Shown here: positions 44,088-55,470 of the stretch, piece by piece
Numbering within the stretch: position 1 is the first letter of the stretch
How the letters are laid out: every line of letters begins with the position of its first letter
Assembly: GCA_009733575.1 (NCBI GenBank)
Contig: ML769630.1
Span: forward strand, 1 to 64,000
Reading direction: 5' to 3'
Length of the DNA stretch: 64,000 bases
Origin: Gymnopus androsaceus JB14
Lineage: Eukaryota > Basidiomycota > Agaricomycetes > Agaricales > Omphalotaceae
The notes under the pieces: generated by a model
What the model saw: the letters and a program-made list of their open reading frames with translations, nothing else
The model's database searches: none
Told to the model about the DNA's origin: nothing
Translations under genes and position numbers: made by a program

Positions 44088-45538
44088 CCAGAGTCTACAC
44101 GACACTCAAGTTTATGAAACTAAGCAAGGTGGACCAAGATGAGGAAGTACCCTAACGGGTGCCCTCAAATTTGACACTTGCTGGAAAGCGCCCAGGCAGA
44201 TAGCCGCGGCAATTCAACACGGCCACATGACCCACTTGCTGTAGCTACTTCTAGAGCACAGAAGGACCAAGGAGTGTTTCTATCCGAGCCTCAGCGTTTT
44301 ACCGAGATCCATATGCTACCAGGCATCTAGACTCAAGACCGCGCGGAACTAGGGATAATAACCAGTCTCCCATTGGCGAGAAAAAACATAGAAATCTTCC
44401 GAGGGCTGTTCTGCTAAAGGAACTGGCAAGCCTTGTAAAAAGGCAAATGACTCGAGTTGATTTGGACCAAAAATCCCAAAAGTTGACCCAATTGAGGAAG
44501 ACAAACGAACAAGGCAGGAAACGTCGAGCCAAAACCGTAGTATACACACATACATGGACATTATTTATCTTTTTCTATTTTACTTACTCTGTTTCATCCT
44601 ATCTTGCTCGGTTTCTCTCATTTTCCTATTTTATTATATCTCGCTCAGTATATAAGGGTAGCTATTCTATCTCGGAATGACAAGTTAGACATGATACCTG
44701 AAACACAGTTCTATCTTAGGACCTGTAGTGATTCGTACATGCTCAGATGCATCTGCATCATCCTCTGCAACCTTTGAAATGGGTGGCCTTCTTGTAACCT
44801 TGATAATACTGAGGCTGTTCATTCTACTTCCCGGCTATTAAGTCAAGCATTCCTGGTTTTCATCTTGAAGAGAGGTCACATCAGTCTTAGGACCGCAGGT
44901 GGAGCCTAACGTGCACACCTCAACAAGCCCGTTGTTGATTAGGAAAGGTCTTGGACCCAAGTGTCAGCTTGGTCTAGGTTTAGGGAGGAAGCTTCTTGGA
45001 GTGTTACCTAGCTTTACCAACAGATTCTACCCCTTGCCCGCTCTTTGCTGAGTGTGTTAAAAACACCTACTTGAGTGACTTGCGTGGCGGTCATATAAGC
45101 TTGTTAGGTAACTCAGGGGATTCCCTGAGAGTTGGAGTATCATTGTGTGGCGACGTAAAAGGCTCCCGAGATATGCAAAGTCATTTGTTGAGCCGGTGTA
45201 CTTGACCCGTGCTTTGGTGTTTCACCGCAGATATGCCAAGCCGTTTGTTGAGTCGGCATACTTGACCCATGCTTTGGTGTTTGCTTTCCCCTCGATTAGT
45301 TCAGCGCATTGTCGTACATTAGTTAGCTTTTCAAAACCTCCCTCCAAATATAAAACCTTGTTCATCTCGCACTGTCTGTGCCAACTGTCAAGTGCTTTTC
45401 TCTTCGAATCAATTAGTAGTCGAGGGAACCTTCGACAACCTCCTTCCTTGCACTAAATTAAACCTTTTGGATTGTATCTGATTGGGGTGATTGTTGTTTG
45501 GTCGGTTTTCATACCTAGCACAAATCTAACTCATCATC

Positions 45539-45556
45539 TGGAGCCCACTGCAAGGG
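45539..45556 (+). other. Gypsy primer-binding site (candidate)
   Basis: TGGAGCCCACTGCAAGG starts two bases after the 5' LTR. TGG pairs with a tRNA CCA end and the position is right for a PBS. I could not assign the tRNA. Confidence 0.4.
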
Positions 45557-45593
45557 AAGCTACTTTTGGTTGAAAAATTATTAAGCACAAGTA

Positions 45594-46760
45594 ACTGTTG
45601 ATCAGTTAGTGCACTAAAAAGGATTCGCCATTGCAGTCAAAATTTCTGGCTCATTGCATAATCCACCAGCTGGGAGAAGTACACATAACTCCAGCAAACA
45701 GCTACTACCGCCAATAGAAAATCCCGACGTGCTACTGAAAAAGAAGCCGAAGGTACCTTTGTACCCACAGCCACCCTATCCGCAGACGCCTGAGGACAGA
45801 ACTACAGCGAGAGTAGCACCGCGAGCTCCTCGTTCAATTAGAACTTTGCCGTCAACTAGACCTTCACCTGTACCCAAGGAAGAACGTAACAGCCCATCCT
45901 TAGTGACTATAGAGGAAGTTCTTGCTAGCTGAGCAGAATCATCTACAAGTTGAGCCCCGCGTTCACCAAAAGGGAATTCATCTCGGAATAGATTGACAGA
46001 CTAATTGTCAGATGACGAAGAGTTTCAGATACCTATCATCAAGACAAGACCCACAGAGCAAGACCCACAAAGACGAACTCAAACCCCACAAGCTAAAAGA
46101 ATGTCTATACCTACAACAATCAGTAACATTAAAGTTCAGCTCATGCCGGGAGCCGTGCTTGAACTTCAAAATGACAAGCTCCCAAGCATTCATAAAAAGG
46201 CCCTGCCCGAGTTCAACGGTGATAAGCCCGAGAATTTGGTGGCATGGCTAGCCGCTTGCAAAGCACTCTTTGAATGTTGCGGAAGGACAAAGTCCTTCAA
46301 ATTGCTAGACAGAGACGGTGGATGGTCGAAGACCAGTCTAGTTACTTCTTTGAAGAACCAGACAATCCGCTCCCTGAGGAAGTATTTTATCAGGAGCCTG
46401 CTGGAGGTTCCTAAGGCATTAGCCTGGATGCCTTCACTAAGCACCTGTTTAATTTCTTCCTGAACAAATCCGCGAGTGAAGAGAACAAGAAAATGATTGG
46501 GAAAGATGTGGCTGACGCTTGGTTGAAAAACCACTGAGCTCGATGAAGGTTTCCACCGAACGGGAAAAACCTAGTAGGATGGGTACGAAACCGGAGGGCA
46601 CAACTACGCAAATAAAACCCACATCTCGCAAAATGGAAGTTGTTATCCCAAAACCCAAAAATTTTAATTGAGAGGTATACAAGCCTTTCGATCTCAATGC
46701 TAAGGAAAAATCAAGTGAGGCAGCAGAAAAGAAAAGACTAAAGTGGCACCAAAGCAAGTA
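45594..46760 (+). pseudogene. Gypsy gag, broken by stops
   Basis: One frame from 45654 reads through TGA codons at 45930, 45951 and 45999 into LSDDEEFQIPIIKTRP, a Lys/Thr-rich linker and KALPEFNGDKPENLVAWLAA then CKALFECCGR. The PxFNGDKPENLV segment resembles the start of the fungal gag core. After about 46290 the frame changes; FFLNKSASEENKKMIGK and DVADAWLKNH continue it. No zinc knuckle is seen. Confidence 0.65.
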
Positions 46761-46975
46761 CACTTTGAGACATCTTCAAGTGACTCTGAAGATGAAAGCA
46801 ATGGAGAGGTTTCAACACCTGGCACCATGGTACCATTGAAGGAACAAGTTGAAAGGGCTGCGCAATCAGCTACTAGACCCTTTGACAGTATAAAACCACT
46901 TACAGTTACTCCTATTCCGAGGGACTTACCTAAAGGTGTGCTCCCTGCCCCGTGACAAAGTATGAATCCCAGTAA

Positions 46976-47890
46976 ACCCCTGAATCAACTGGCAAGATGT
47001 TCGAACTCTCTCCTCAGTTGAAAAAGCTGATGATTAGGAAGAACCACAACTCTTGAGTTCTGATTCAGAAAGCCAGTCAGTTCCTTTACAAAGTACCTGA
47101 CCCAGATGATGTTTCATCGAGGAAGGATAGGTTCACTGAGCTGCCTGATGCAACTATGCCTCTAGCAGCCCAATGGATTGAGATTACTGATATGGCTCTG
47201 GGTGAAATCAAAGTCTTAGAGCAGGATGAAGGCGGTTTAGCAAAAGGATCCTATGTTCATCGTGATGTTGTTGAAATGTTTAAGCAAGATTTACTGGAGA
47301 ATGATCCTTGACAAAAGATAACAATTGTCGCTCGTCAATTGAACAGTCTTAGAGTTATTTACCCTAAGGTCAATGGCTCGAAAGAAGAGGTTGAAGGAGT
47401 CCTGGATCCCAGCTTGCAAATCATTTCAATGAAGAAGCGTATAGCAGTAGGATGTGGAGTCTCTTGGGACCCTGACATTGTCATTTGAGTGCAAATGGGA
47501 GAACTAAACTCGACATTGGGTATGGCAAGCAACGTACCGGTATTCATTGGAGATATAACTATCTACTTCCAAATCCATATTCTCGAGGACACTCCGTATG
47601 AGATGTTGATTGGTAGACCTTTCAATGCACTGGTGCGGACAAGGATCGAGAACAACATCAACGGTGGTCAGATCATTACAATGACTGACCCCAACAATGT
47701 ACATAGATGTACCATTGGGACATTTGCCCGAGGAAAGGGAAAGCACATTGAGCCCCCTCCTGATGGCAGTCTAGAGCCAATGGATAGGCCAGCTGCTGGA
47801 AACACACTTTCAGGCTGCTCGATCCTTGTCAACAGAGAGACTAGTCTCCAAGGAAGAAATAAATTCTCCTTCCTCCAAGATCTGCAGTAG
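46976..47890 (+). pseudogene. Gypsy aspartic protease region, broken
   Basis: KMFELSPQLKKLM near 46997, PDPDDVSSRKDRFTELPDA, ARQLNSLRVIYPKVNG, then LDPSLQIISMKKRIAVGCGV (47402 onward) at the position of the catalytic D-(S/T)-G; Gly is missing. After a TGA at 47488 it continues MGELNSTLGMASNVPVFIGD, ITIYFQIHILEDTPYEMLIG and RPFNAL, the flap and the conserved (I/L)GRPF of retropepsins. It lies between gag and RT. Inactive as written. Confidence 0.75.
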
Positions 47891-48615
47891 CCAACAGGGA
47901 GAGGTAATGCTTAACATAGGCTTAATAGACGGAAATTTTGTATTAGAGGGATATAAGTTGCCAGACAATGGGGAAGAGTTTGAAAGTCAAGAGCTCGCCA
48001 AGGCCTATGTAATGGCATCAATGAACGAGATGGAAGAATTTGAACCTGTCACGGCCACAAGGGTTAAGGCATGGTTGAATAAAGAAGCCACAAAAGACAG
48101 GAAAATGTTTTATAGTGAATGGAGGGAAGGTTTACCGACCGCTGAAAGTCAGTCTATTAAAATGACCCCTCAGGAGTTTGAAGCATTTGCCAACAATGGC
48201 AAGGCCTCAAGGAAAGCTTTTATGTTGAGGAGGAAGACCCTCAAAACCAGACACTAGACATACTCCCGTATCTGACGAGTCAAACCCAAAAAAGGCGTAC
48301 AATGGCACTAAATCATATCAACCAAAGCCTAACTCAATGCATACCTTTAAACAAGTTCTCTTGGCAAAGAAGAGAGAACAAACCACTGAAGAATGGAAAT
48401 GCTCACAACCGCGACCACACTACTTCAAGGTTCCAAAAGATGAAAAAGGAAATAAGCATTATAATGTGTTCCGAGTCTTTGGGGCAAGAAAATATAAACC
48501 TGTCACAATAAAAGTCCAACCAGTTAAAACTGAATTGCCCAAAGAATACAGAGTGCAAAGGGATATCAAAGGAGATCCACTTAAGGATATACTGGAGCTT
48601 CCTACTCATCCTTGA
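47891..48615 (+). other. Linker between protease and RT, partly open
   Basis: 47826-48257 (143 codons) and 48337-48615 (92 codons) are overlapping plus-strand frames rich in Glu, Lys and Ser with no recognisable domain (NEMEEFEPVTATRVKAWLNK; KVPKDEKGNKHYNVFRVFGA). They fit the low-complexity spacer of the same pol region. Confidence 0.5.
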
Positions 48616-50178
48616 CCATTTATTCCCACTGGTAGGTTCACGCAGGAAAGGAAAGAAATTTTTGACAAAAATCATAATGAGGGATTCCTCTGGGAAGAGG
48701 AGTTAGCCTTGTTTCACAATATAATGATGGATCAGGAGTCAGGTTTTGCATGGTGTGCCGAGGAAGGAGGATCATTAAAACACGAGTACTTTCCACCAGT
48801 TAAAATGCCTGTAATTCCTCATGAACCCTATGTCGAGAAAAATATTCCAATTCCACCAAGAATTTTTGAAGAAGTGTATCGTATTCTCAAAGACAAGATT
48901 GATGCAGGGGTATATGAGCCTTCAACATTGTCTTACTGAACCAAGTGGTTTTGTGTAACTAAGAAGGATGGGAAAAGTTTACGAATTGTACACAGTCTCA
49001 AACCTCTTAACAAAATCACTATCCAATTTTCAGGTGTGCCCCCAGCCACTGTGGATGTCGCGAGACCTTTTTCAGGAAGAGCATGTGGTGGTACCTAGAT
49101 GTGTTTGTTGGTTATGATGAACGGGATTTGCACATGTTGTTGCGAGACTACACTGCGTTCCAGACACCTGTTCGGAACGTACCGATTGGTAAAACTACCA
49201 ATGGGTTGGACAAATTCTGTACCATCTTTCCACGACGACATGACTTATATATACCAGAGACGAGATTGTGACTGGAGTTACCAGACCATATCTCAATGAT
49301 GTTCCTATTTCGAGTCCGGCTACTAGGTATGAATTACCAGGAGGTGGCTATGAGACTATACCAGAGAATCCAAAGATTCGATGGTTTGTTTGGGAACATG
49401 CTTTGAACTGTGAATAGGATTATCCAAAGGTTCAAATATGTTGGTGGAACCTTTTCTGGACCAAAAGCATTTTTGTGCTGTAAAGAAACAACTGTTGTTG
49501 GTCACAGATGCTCTTACAAGGGAAGATTGCCCAAGGAGAGTCAGGTCGAGACTATTCTAACGTGGCCGAGATGTAAAAAGCAAATCTGATGTTAGGGCGT
49601 TCCTCGGAACTGCAAGTCAGCTACGCATGTTCATAAAGAATTTTGCTAAGCTAGCAGCACTGTTGACGTGACTAACTGGAAACGATCCATGGGAATGGGG
49701 AATTGAACACTGATATGGCAATGGACCTCATAAAAGAAGGTATCAAAAATGCTCCGTGTTTAAGACCTATTAACTATGATTGGGATGTTCATCTTGTAGT
49801 GGACACATCGTACATGCAGTCGATGTATATCTATCAAGTGACCCTAATGATGAGACAAAAGTCTACTTCTGTTACTTTGGGTCAAGCACTCAATGAAAGA
49901 GAAGCTCGTTTTTCCCAGTCTAACATGAACTATACGGATTAAAGATTGCTTTACAAGCGAGCTACTATCAACTCTATGGGTGCAGGCAGTTAACAGTTTG
50001 TACAGATGCTAAATACATCAAGGGTATGCTAGACAACCCAAGCTGTGGACCCAATGCTACCATTAATCGCTGGATCAAGGAAATATGCAAGTACCACTTT
50101 GATCTAGTCCATGTTAAAGGAAAAGAAAACGATCTCGCCAATGGTTTATCTCGCCAAGCCTATGGAGGAAAAATGTAG
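48616..50178 (+). pseudogene. Gypsy reverse transcriptase and RNase H, dead
   Basis: Fragments in order: FLWEEELALFHNIM, PVIPHEPYVEKNIPIPPRIF, IDAGVYEPSTLSY, a TGA (48938), TKWFCVTKKDGKSLRIVHSL then KPLNKITIQ (fingers), FVGYDERDLHMLLRDYTAFQ, NVPIGKTTNGLD. The YxDD box reads YLNDVP (49289-49300), so the first catalytic Asp is Asn. Then YELPGGGYETIPENP, FKYVGGTFSGPKAFLC, VGHRCSYKGRLP (thumb). RNase H: HLVVDTSYMQSMY, LNEREARFSQSNMNY, LTVCTDAKYIKGML, CKYHFDLVHVKGKEND and LANGLSRQAYGGKM. Many stops and frame changes. Confidence 0.88.
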
Positions 50179-50446
50179 AAAAGACAACTGTCCTAATGAG
50201 GACGATTTTGCTGATCGAGAATGATGGTGAACCTGTGCCCTTCTTCATGGGTAAAGGTGAAACTGAATGGCCCCTGGATCATCGAGGAGTTTAAAGACGA
50301 AATTGATACCCGCGGAGGCTTCTTCCTCAACACGGAATACGATCTCGATAGAGCTGGGTCTAGTGACGACTTAGAAGATGATATTCAACTCACGCACTGG
50401 ATGAAGAGAAGCAATGCCATTTGGATAGGAGAATCGGATCTGGAAC

Positions 50447-51540
50447 TTGAACGGAATCACAGCAGAGCAATTCGCTGTTGCGATAAAACCTGCGGAGAAG
50501 GTCGATCACTCAAAATGGGTTGTAGCTGAGGACACAAAAGAGTGGAACAAAGCGCACCCTTATGTAGAGGATCACCGTAAAGACTTCGCTAAAGAACAAG
50601 ACGAGCTTATACCTTGGATAGTAGATTGGCTGAAAAATAAAGGCCAAATCACTCTACCAAGCAGCTCAGTAAGGGATTACTCCCGACTTGAAAAGAAAGC
50701 TATTAAGTTCTTCCTTGATGATGAAGAACACTTGTACCGACAGAATCCAGAGTGGAAGGACAACACTTGTTGTTTGTACCTAAAACCCGCCGAATGTTCA
50801 TGATGCATAGTGCTCACAATCACCTTGGACACAAGGGCGTGTTTGCAACTAAAGAATTGATCAGGAAGCGTTTCTGGTGGCTAGATCTTGATGGAGATGT
50901 TAACTGGTTTGTCAAAACTTGCTTAGCTTGCCAACATTGCAGGTTAGAGTGGATAAAGATACCACCCACTTTAACCCACACTCCTTCATTGTTTCAAAAG
51001 ATTCATGTAGACACTTTCCACTTGTTGACACCGAGTAACGGGTGCAAATACATTGTACACGGTCGGTGCACGCTTTCTTCTTGGTCCGAGGCCAAGAGCT
51101 CTGAAAGTAGAGAATGCACGAACTTTGGGAGAATGGTTTTTCAACAATATTATTCGTTGATGGGGTGTCCCGAGGAAGTCGTTACTGATAACGCTCCTCA
51201 GATGAAGAACATGTTGGAATGGCTTGAGAAGAAATATGGAATCCGAGGTGTGCGCATCTCGCCATATAACTCTCAGGGAAATGGAAAGATCGAATGCGCA
51301 CACTTTGACATTAGACAATCCTTGGTCAAGGCTACTGCGAACAACTTATCCAAATGGTTCTGGTTCTTAAAACCAGTATTGTTTGCTGATAGAGCAACGA
51401 CACGTAGAGGTTTTGGCTGTTCACTTTATTTTATGGTAACAGGCGCGGAACCTCTGCTACCTCTCGATATCATGGAATCTACCTGGTTAGTGAAAATACC
51501 AGAAAGAATCTTGACGGATGAGGAACTCGTGGGTTATTGA
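50447..51540 (+). pseudogene. Gypsy integrase, core open and catalytic triad kept
   Basis: 50447-50803 and 50752-51540 overlap. Zinc-binding H2C2: HNHLGHKG..KELIRKRFWW..CLACQHC. Core: KIHVDTFHLLT (D), EVVTDNAPQMK (D), GNGKIECAHFDIRQSLVKA (E), FADRATTRRGFGCS. 262 codons are uninterrupted. It is followed by TGA codons (51538 and 51562) where Arg is likely, in LVGY*ATALAKY*VHIRD, consistent with CGA to TGA changes. It would insert element cDNA into the genome. Confidence 0.85.
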
Positions 51541-51579
51541 GCTACAGCTCTAGCCAAATATTGAGTTCATATCCGTGAT

Positions 51580-51861
51580 ATGATCTCCCATGTGGATGAA
51601 AACAAACACCGAGAACTCAGGCGTTTCGAGAAGGAATATGGTCATACCATTAAGGAGTATGATTTTAAACCTGGCCAGCTAGTTCAAGTAAGGAACACTA
51701 TGATTGAGAAGTCTCTTAATCGTAAACTGCAGCCGAGGTATAAAGGACCACTCGTGGTGATTAATCAAACGCGCGGAGGATCTTATATCCTCGCTGAGAT
51801 GAATGGAGCAGTCCTAAAAGAGAAAGTAGGCGCCTTCAGGGTGCTACCACATCATGCTTGA
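51580..51861 (+). pseudogene. Integrase C-terminal (SH3-like) domain of the same polyprotein
   Basis: FKPGQLVQVRNTMIEKSLNR, KLQPRYKGPLVVINQTRG and GSYILAEMNGAVLKEKVGA form the DNA-binding C-terminal fold seen in Gypsy integrases (PG..V.(V/R)..., K..P(R/K)Y.GP..V, Y.L..). It follows the core after two stops and stays in the same frame. FRVLPHHA ends it. Confidence 0.82.
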
Positions 51862-52526
51862 TACGAACCTATTGAACTCCCGTGGAACATTCATGACCTT
51901 ATTGACCTCACACCGAGGCAACTGGACCACATGATGGAAAGCGAGGAAGTGGGTAGAGATTTGGCATTTGACACTATTCCGAACTGAAAGGAATCTGTGG
52001 ACAATGAGTATGATCTTGACATCAATGACTTAAGCAAAGATTTCGTAGAATGAGATTCTGACCAGTCAGAAGATGAGGATGAGGAAGCAAGTCACAATGC
52101 TCCAAGGAAGACAAGGTCTTATACTAAAAATCAGGCCGAGTTACCCGCAAATGAGTCTTGAAAGACCCGCTCACATTCAAAAAGATCTACATAAGCAGAT
52201 GAAGGGATATGGGTGTTTCAACAGAGTTGCCAAAGAAAGACTTCATCGACTCCTTGGTTGAAACACAATACATGATCTATATAAAAGTAGATATGTACAA
52301 AAACCCATAAACAATGGGCAAAAGAAGTGTTAAAGGCTAATGAGACCCGAGACACAACAAAACCATCTAAAACAATGCAGCGTCCTAAAAACCAAAGTCC
52401 TAATAACCGTAGAATATACCATGTTCTGTGCAAACAATCCAATCGAGACTTGGGGACAAAAAGAAACCCTAATTCATCAGCGACTCGTCAAAGAAAGACT
52501 TCAGTGACTCCTTGCCGACGAATTCC
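51862..52526 (+). other. Tail of pol and boundary to the antisense block
   Basis: 51862-52200 still shows pol-like acidic sequence in broken frames (LDTYEPI.., RFHRM..). From 52200 no plus-strand coding is seen. The antisense coding block ends at 52527. Confidence 0.4.
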
Positions 52527-52838
52527 CTAATTTCCATCTGTTTCCATTGCATCAGTCAGCTGGACCAAGCTCTTGATGAATTTGGGCAGTCTATCCAAAT
52601 CAATCTGAGGAAGGGGGTAACCCTTCTTCATCATAGATTTGTGTTGACCTATGAAGAGCTGGAGAGAATGTTTGGCTTCATCGTGGAAATGCTTGGCCAT
52701 GCCACGACAATAGATGAAGTCGAGGCGGTAGCAATTAAGCAAACCGTATTGAATGTCCTCGACAGAAGGATTGAGCTCGAGATAGCCCTCGAGGGAATTC
52801 AGAGCTTGCTTTAAGTGTTTGTCCTGAACCTCGGCCAA
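52527..52838 (-). CDS. Last exon of the antisense gene (unknown)
   Basis: 103 codons in the minus frame: DLAEVQDKHLKQALNSLEGY, LELNPSVEDIQYGLLNCYRL, QLFIGQHKSMMKKGYPLPQ, ending VQLTDAMETDGN. An acceptor 'cgttttacag' precedes CCGATTTGGCC (about 52845), supporting splicing from upstream. Mainly helical and charged. No family recognised. Confidence 0.5.
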   Translation of the reverse strand: MAEVQDKHLKQALNSLEGYLELNPSVEDIQYGLLNCYRLDFIYCRGMAKHFHDEAKHSLQLFIGQHKSMMKKGYPLPQIDLDRLPKFIKSLVQLTDAMETDGN

Positions 52839-53011
52839 ATCGGCTGTAAAACGAAAAAGTTTCAGTCAGTAAACTGATTCGAGATGAAGTAGAGACAAAC
52901 AAAGTTAAAAGAAAAGCAGAATGGGAATGCGCTTTAATGCAACTGGCAAGACCAGTTGTAAAGGTCGGAGTTGTAGCCGCTTTCATGATGATTGCGACAA
53001 GGGTTGTATTG

Positions 53012-54433
53012 CTAACCGCGGACGACTGTGGAATTGAAATGTGATGCGATCTCAGTGATCAGAACCTCGTCTCCCGGAGAAAGCTGCTGGTACATGGGTC
53101 TTACTGACAACAGTGGCAGACAGGACTGTGAACCCAAGAGAGAAGTCAACTTCTTGATGAGCAGTGGAGGATGATGAACTTTGAAGGGAGGACATGTTTG
53201 CAGAAGTGCAAAGGCAGCTTCCCCCCCAAAAAATATTCTGCCATGTTGATATAAGCAAGGAAATTGCCTAGAATCAAAAATATCCACAACCTTTTGAGGG
53301 TCAGACCAGTTGATATACACTTCACGAGCAAATTTCCATTCCTGAAAATTTGGCCACGATTCTTTGTTAGCAGACAAGGTCTTGGCCATGCGCTGGGAGA
53401 ACTCGTCAGGCTGGAAGTTGGATGGCTGAACAGGATGAAGCTTGGGATGATGAAGAACAGGTTTGACTGAAGGACGGACCTCGTCAAGCAAAGCAGGGCT
53501 CGTGAAGGGATAGGAGCTGCGAGAATTGTAGTACTTCCAAGTTGCAGGGTCATAAAAGACCTCGACGTGATCTGGACAATGGATTGTTGGATAGAACTGA
53601 TGAGTAACCAACAAAGGACTGTTTGGGCCCGGCAAATCCACAACCAGTTCTAGGGTCTGTGCAGTGGGTTGGCTCGGATAACTGACCAGCACATTGCAAA
53701 CCCAAGAATAGTCGAGGAAAGACTCCATCAACTCGCCAGAATGACAGTTGCAACGGTCAGACTGAGGAAAATTATTCTCGAGACTAGCACAAAGTTCCTG
53801 AATTTGTTGAAGGTGTTGTGGAAATGGAAAGTCTGTATACCCGGCATCGCAAAGGTCACCGTAGGAAAGGAATTGGCCTGTGACTTCATGAAAGCTGCTA
53901 GTCCTGTACCAAAGACACTGGACAGAAGCTTCTTCACAGAAGGGACAGAATTCGTGTGAAGGAATCCAATCTGAAGGATAGGATAAGTTGATTGCAGGAG
54001 CTGGAGAGAAGGGAAGTTCTCGATCCAAGAAGCAATTGTGCGAAGCACGATTGAGGGATGAGATGTACCACTTCGAAAGCCACTGGATGGTGAAGGAAAA
54101 GTTTCCGGTAAAGGCAAGAAACTGGGTAAAGGAGCCTCGGTAGCCATAAAATACAAAAAATTGCTCATAAGCAATAACTTTGTATGGTACCTCGGCTCCC
54201 CCAGCAGCAAAGTATCCTATGGTCTCAGGAATTTCACAATCCCAAGGACCAACCATCTGAGGAGTAACGTCCTCGATCAAAGGAGCATTCCCGGTCTGGA
54301 CAATTGCCTCGATAAGGGAATGAAAAATGTTCTCACCTGATGTCTTGGGCCTACGAAAGTTGGACGCATTGTCATTAAGACGAGTACGTTTGCCCTTCCG
54401 AGCCTCAACTCCAGCTGTACTCTCATGAAACAT
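53012..54433 (-). CDS. Uninterrupted 473-codon antisense ORF, unknown
   Basis: It reads from ATG 54433 with no stop for 1422 nt, opposite to the gypsy pol direction, in a part of the element with no plus-strand coding. The start is basic and NLS-like (ARKGKRTRL, NFRRPKTSGENI). The body has IPETIGYFAAGGAEVPYKVI, EQFFVFYGYRGSFTQFLAFT, a Cys-rich segment CPFCEEASVQCLWY, then CNCHSGELMESFLDYSWV, a Pro-rich stretch and FARRVYINW-like FAREVYINWSDPQKVVDIF near residue 380. It ends EIASHFNSTVVRG. There is no transmembrane or signal segment. The long open frame inside decayed DNA argues that it is a real gene, captured or element-encoded. Function unknown. Confidence 0.65.
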   Translation of the reverse strand: MFHESTAGVEARKGKRTRLNDNASNFRRPKTSGENIFHSLIEAIVQTGNAPLIEDVTPQMVGPWDCEIPETIGYFAAGGAEVPYKVIAYEQFFVFYGYRGSFTQFLAFTGNFSFTIQWLSKWYISSLNRASHNCFLDRELPFSPAPAINLSYPSDWIPSHEFCPFCEEASVQCLWYRTSSFHEVTGQFLSYGDLCDAGYTDFPFPQHLQQIQELCASLENNFPQSDRCNCHSGELMESFLDYSWVCNVLVSYPSQPTAQTLELVVDLPGPNSPLLVTHQFYPTIHCPDHVEVFYDPATWKYYNSRSSYPFTSPALLDEVRPSVKPVLHHPKLHPVQPSNFQPDEFSQRMAKTLSANKESWPNFQEWKFAREVYINWSDPQKVVDIFDSRQFPCLYQHGRIFFGGEAAFALLQTCPPFKVHHPPLLIKKLTSLLGSQSCLPLLSVRPMYQQLSPGDEVLITEIASHFNSTVVRG

Positions 54434-54823
54434 AATGAAACCCTTCAGTCAAATCGAGCTGATGAGGAGATACATGTGTGCATACATTGGGGCAAGATGA
54501 AGAAGGTGAAGGAGATTCCTACGAAACAAATTAGAAGGCAAAATGAAGAAGTAGACCAGTTGACTTACACGCCAGTGATGCGAATTAGGAGCTGTCGCGA
54601 CATGGGCACGAGGCCTGGTCTAGCGAGGAAATTAGCTTTGAATATGAAGAATGTGATGAACACATATGGGTGTTGCACTTGTGCTGGCAACTTTTGGGGG
54701 AGCCGGGACTTCAACTACTCCTTCATCCTCTCGGATAGACCGCCAAGAGGAACCATCCTTTTTAGAAAACTGAGGCCTGGTCAACAAGATACAAGGAAGA
54801 GTAATAGTGCAGTAGAACTTTGC

Positions 54824-55443
54824 TCACTTCTTTAACAAGTTGAGCTTTTGCTGCTGATGAACAGGGGCCACCAAGTCAAGCAGCGTCTTGTACAATTCTT
54901 GGTACTCAGTCTGAGAAGTAACTTTGAGACTGGCAGGATAGTGCTGAAGGGTGTTTGCTATTTTAGCACACACACTAGACTCTGCAGAAAATTGGGGAAA
55001 CCATGTACCAAGTAGACAAGAGCCTGCTCGCAAGTAGGGTGAAGGATGCTGAGAGCGCACTTAACCTTGGCAAGTACCTCGATAGCATCGGCCTGCTTCT
55101 GGAGCTGGATCCTGTGGTCTGGGTAGTCCTTGAGCGTGATGAAAGGACGCGCAGGCTAAGAGGACATTTTGGAATGGATGTGCTTGTTTGAAAGTAGAGT
55201 TGAAAGATGTAAGCAGAGGCTCGAAAATTTATCCTCGAGATACTGAGGCCTTATATTCGAGACGAAGCCAAGTTTGGGATCTGAGACGGCACCAGGCTCG
55301 ACAAAATATTTTCCGCCAAAATACTGCCATATGAGAGAAGAATTTGCTTTCGCTGCAGACATCAGAACAATGGGACTCAGAGGATCATGGACAGACTTTG
55401 CCGCGATAGAAATATCATCGCAGCGAGACATGAAACCGGAAGC
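54824..55443 (-). CDS. Antisense exon pair, unknown protein
   Basis: From ATG 55430: MSRCDDISIAAKSVHDPLSP, ANSSLIWQYFGGKYFVEPGA, RPQYLEDKFSSLCLHLSTLL. After a TAG at 55156 the same frame goes on with ITLKDYPDHRIQLQKQADAI and EVLAKVKCALSILHPTCEQA. A second frame has AKIANTLQHYPASLKVTSQT and LVAPVHQQQKLNLLKK. Helical, some coiled-coil. Joining is uncertain. The MSRC start is shared with the ORF at 58178, so the two may be related by duplication. Confidence 0.4.
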
Positions 55444-55470
55444 TTGAAAAAAAAAGGGTCCGTTCTGCAT

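Larger units (their letters stand above)
41172..45536 (+). repeat. Gypsy 5' LTR, interrupted and partly deleted
   Basis: 41172-41334 and 44088-45536 match the 3' LTR. About 210 bp present in the 3' LTR (59778-59988) are missing, replaced by 2.75 kb of repeat sequence. A TATA-like 'cagtatataagggtagctat' at 44646-44665 marks the LTR promoter. Confidence 0.88.

Noticed and set aside
44299..45456. LTR ORFs on both strands (also 60185-60572 and 11699-12809)
   Set aside because: Conserved only because the LTR itself repeats; they overlap the promoter and leader.
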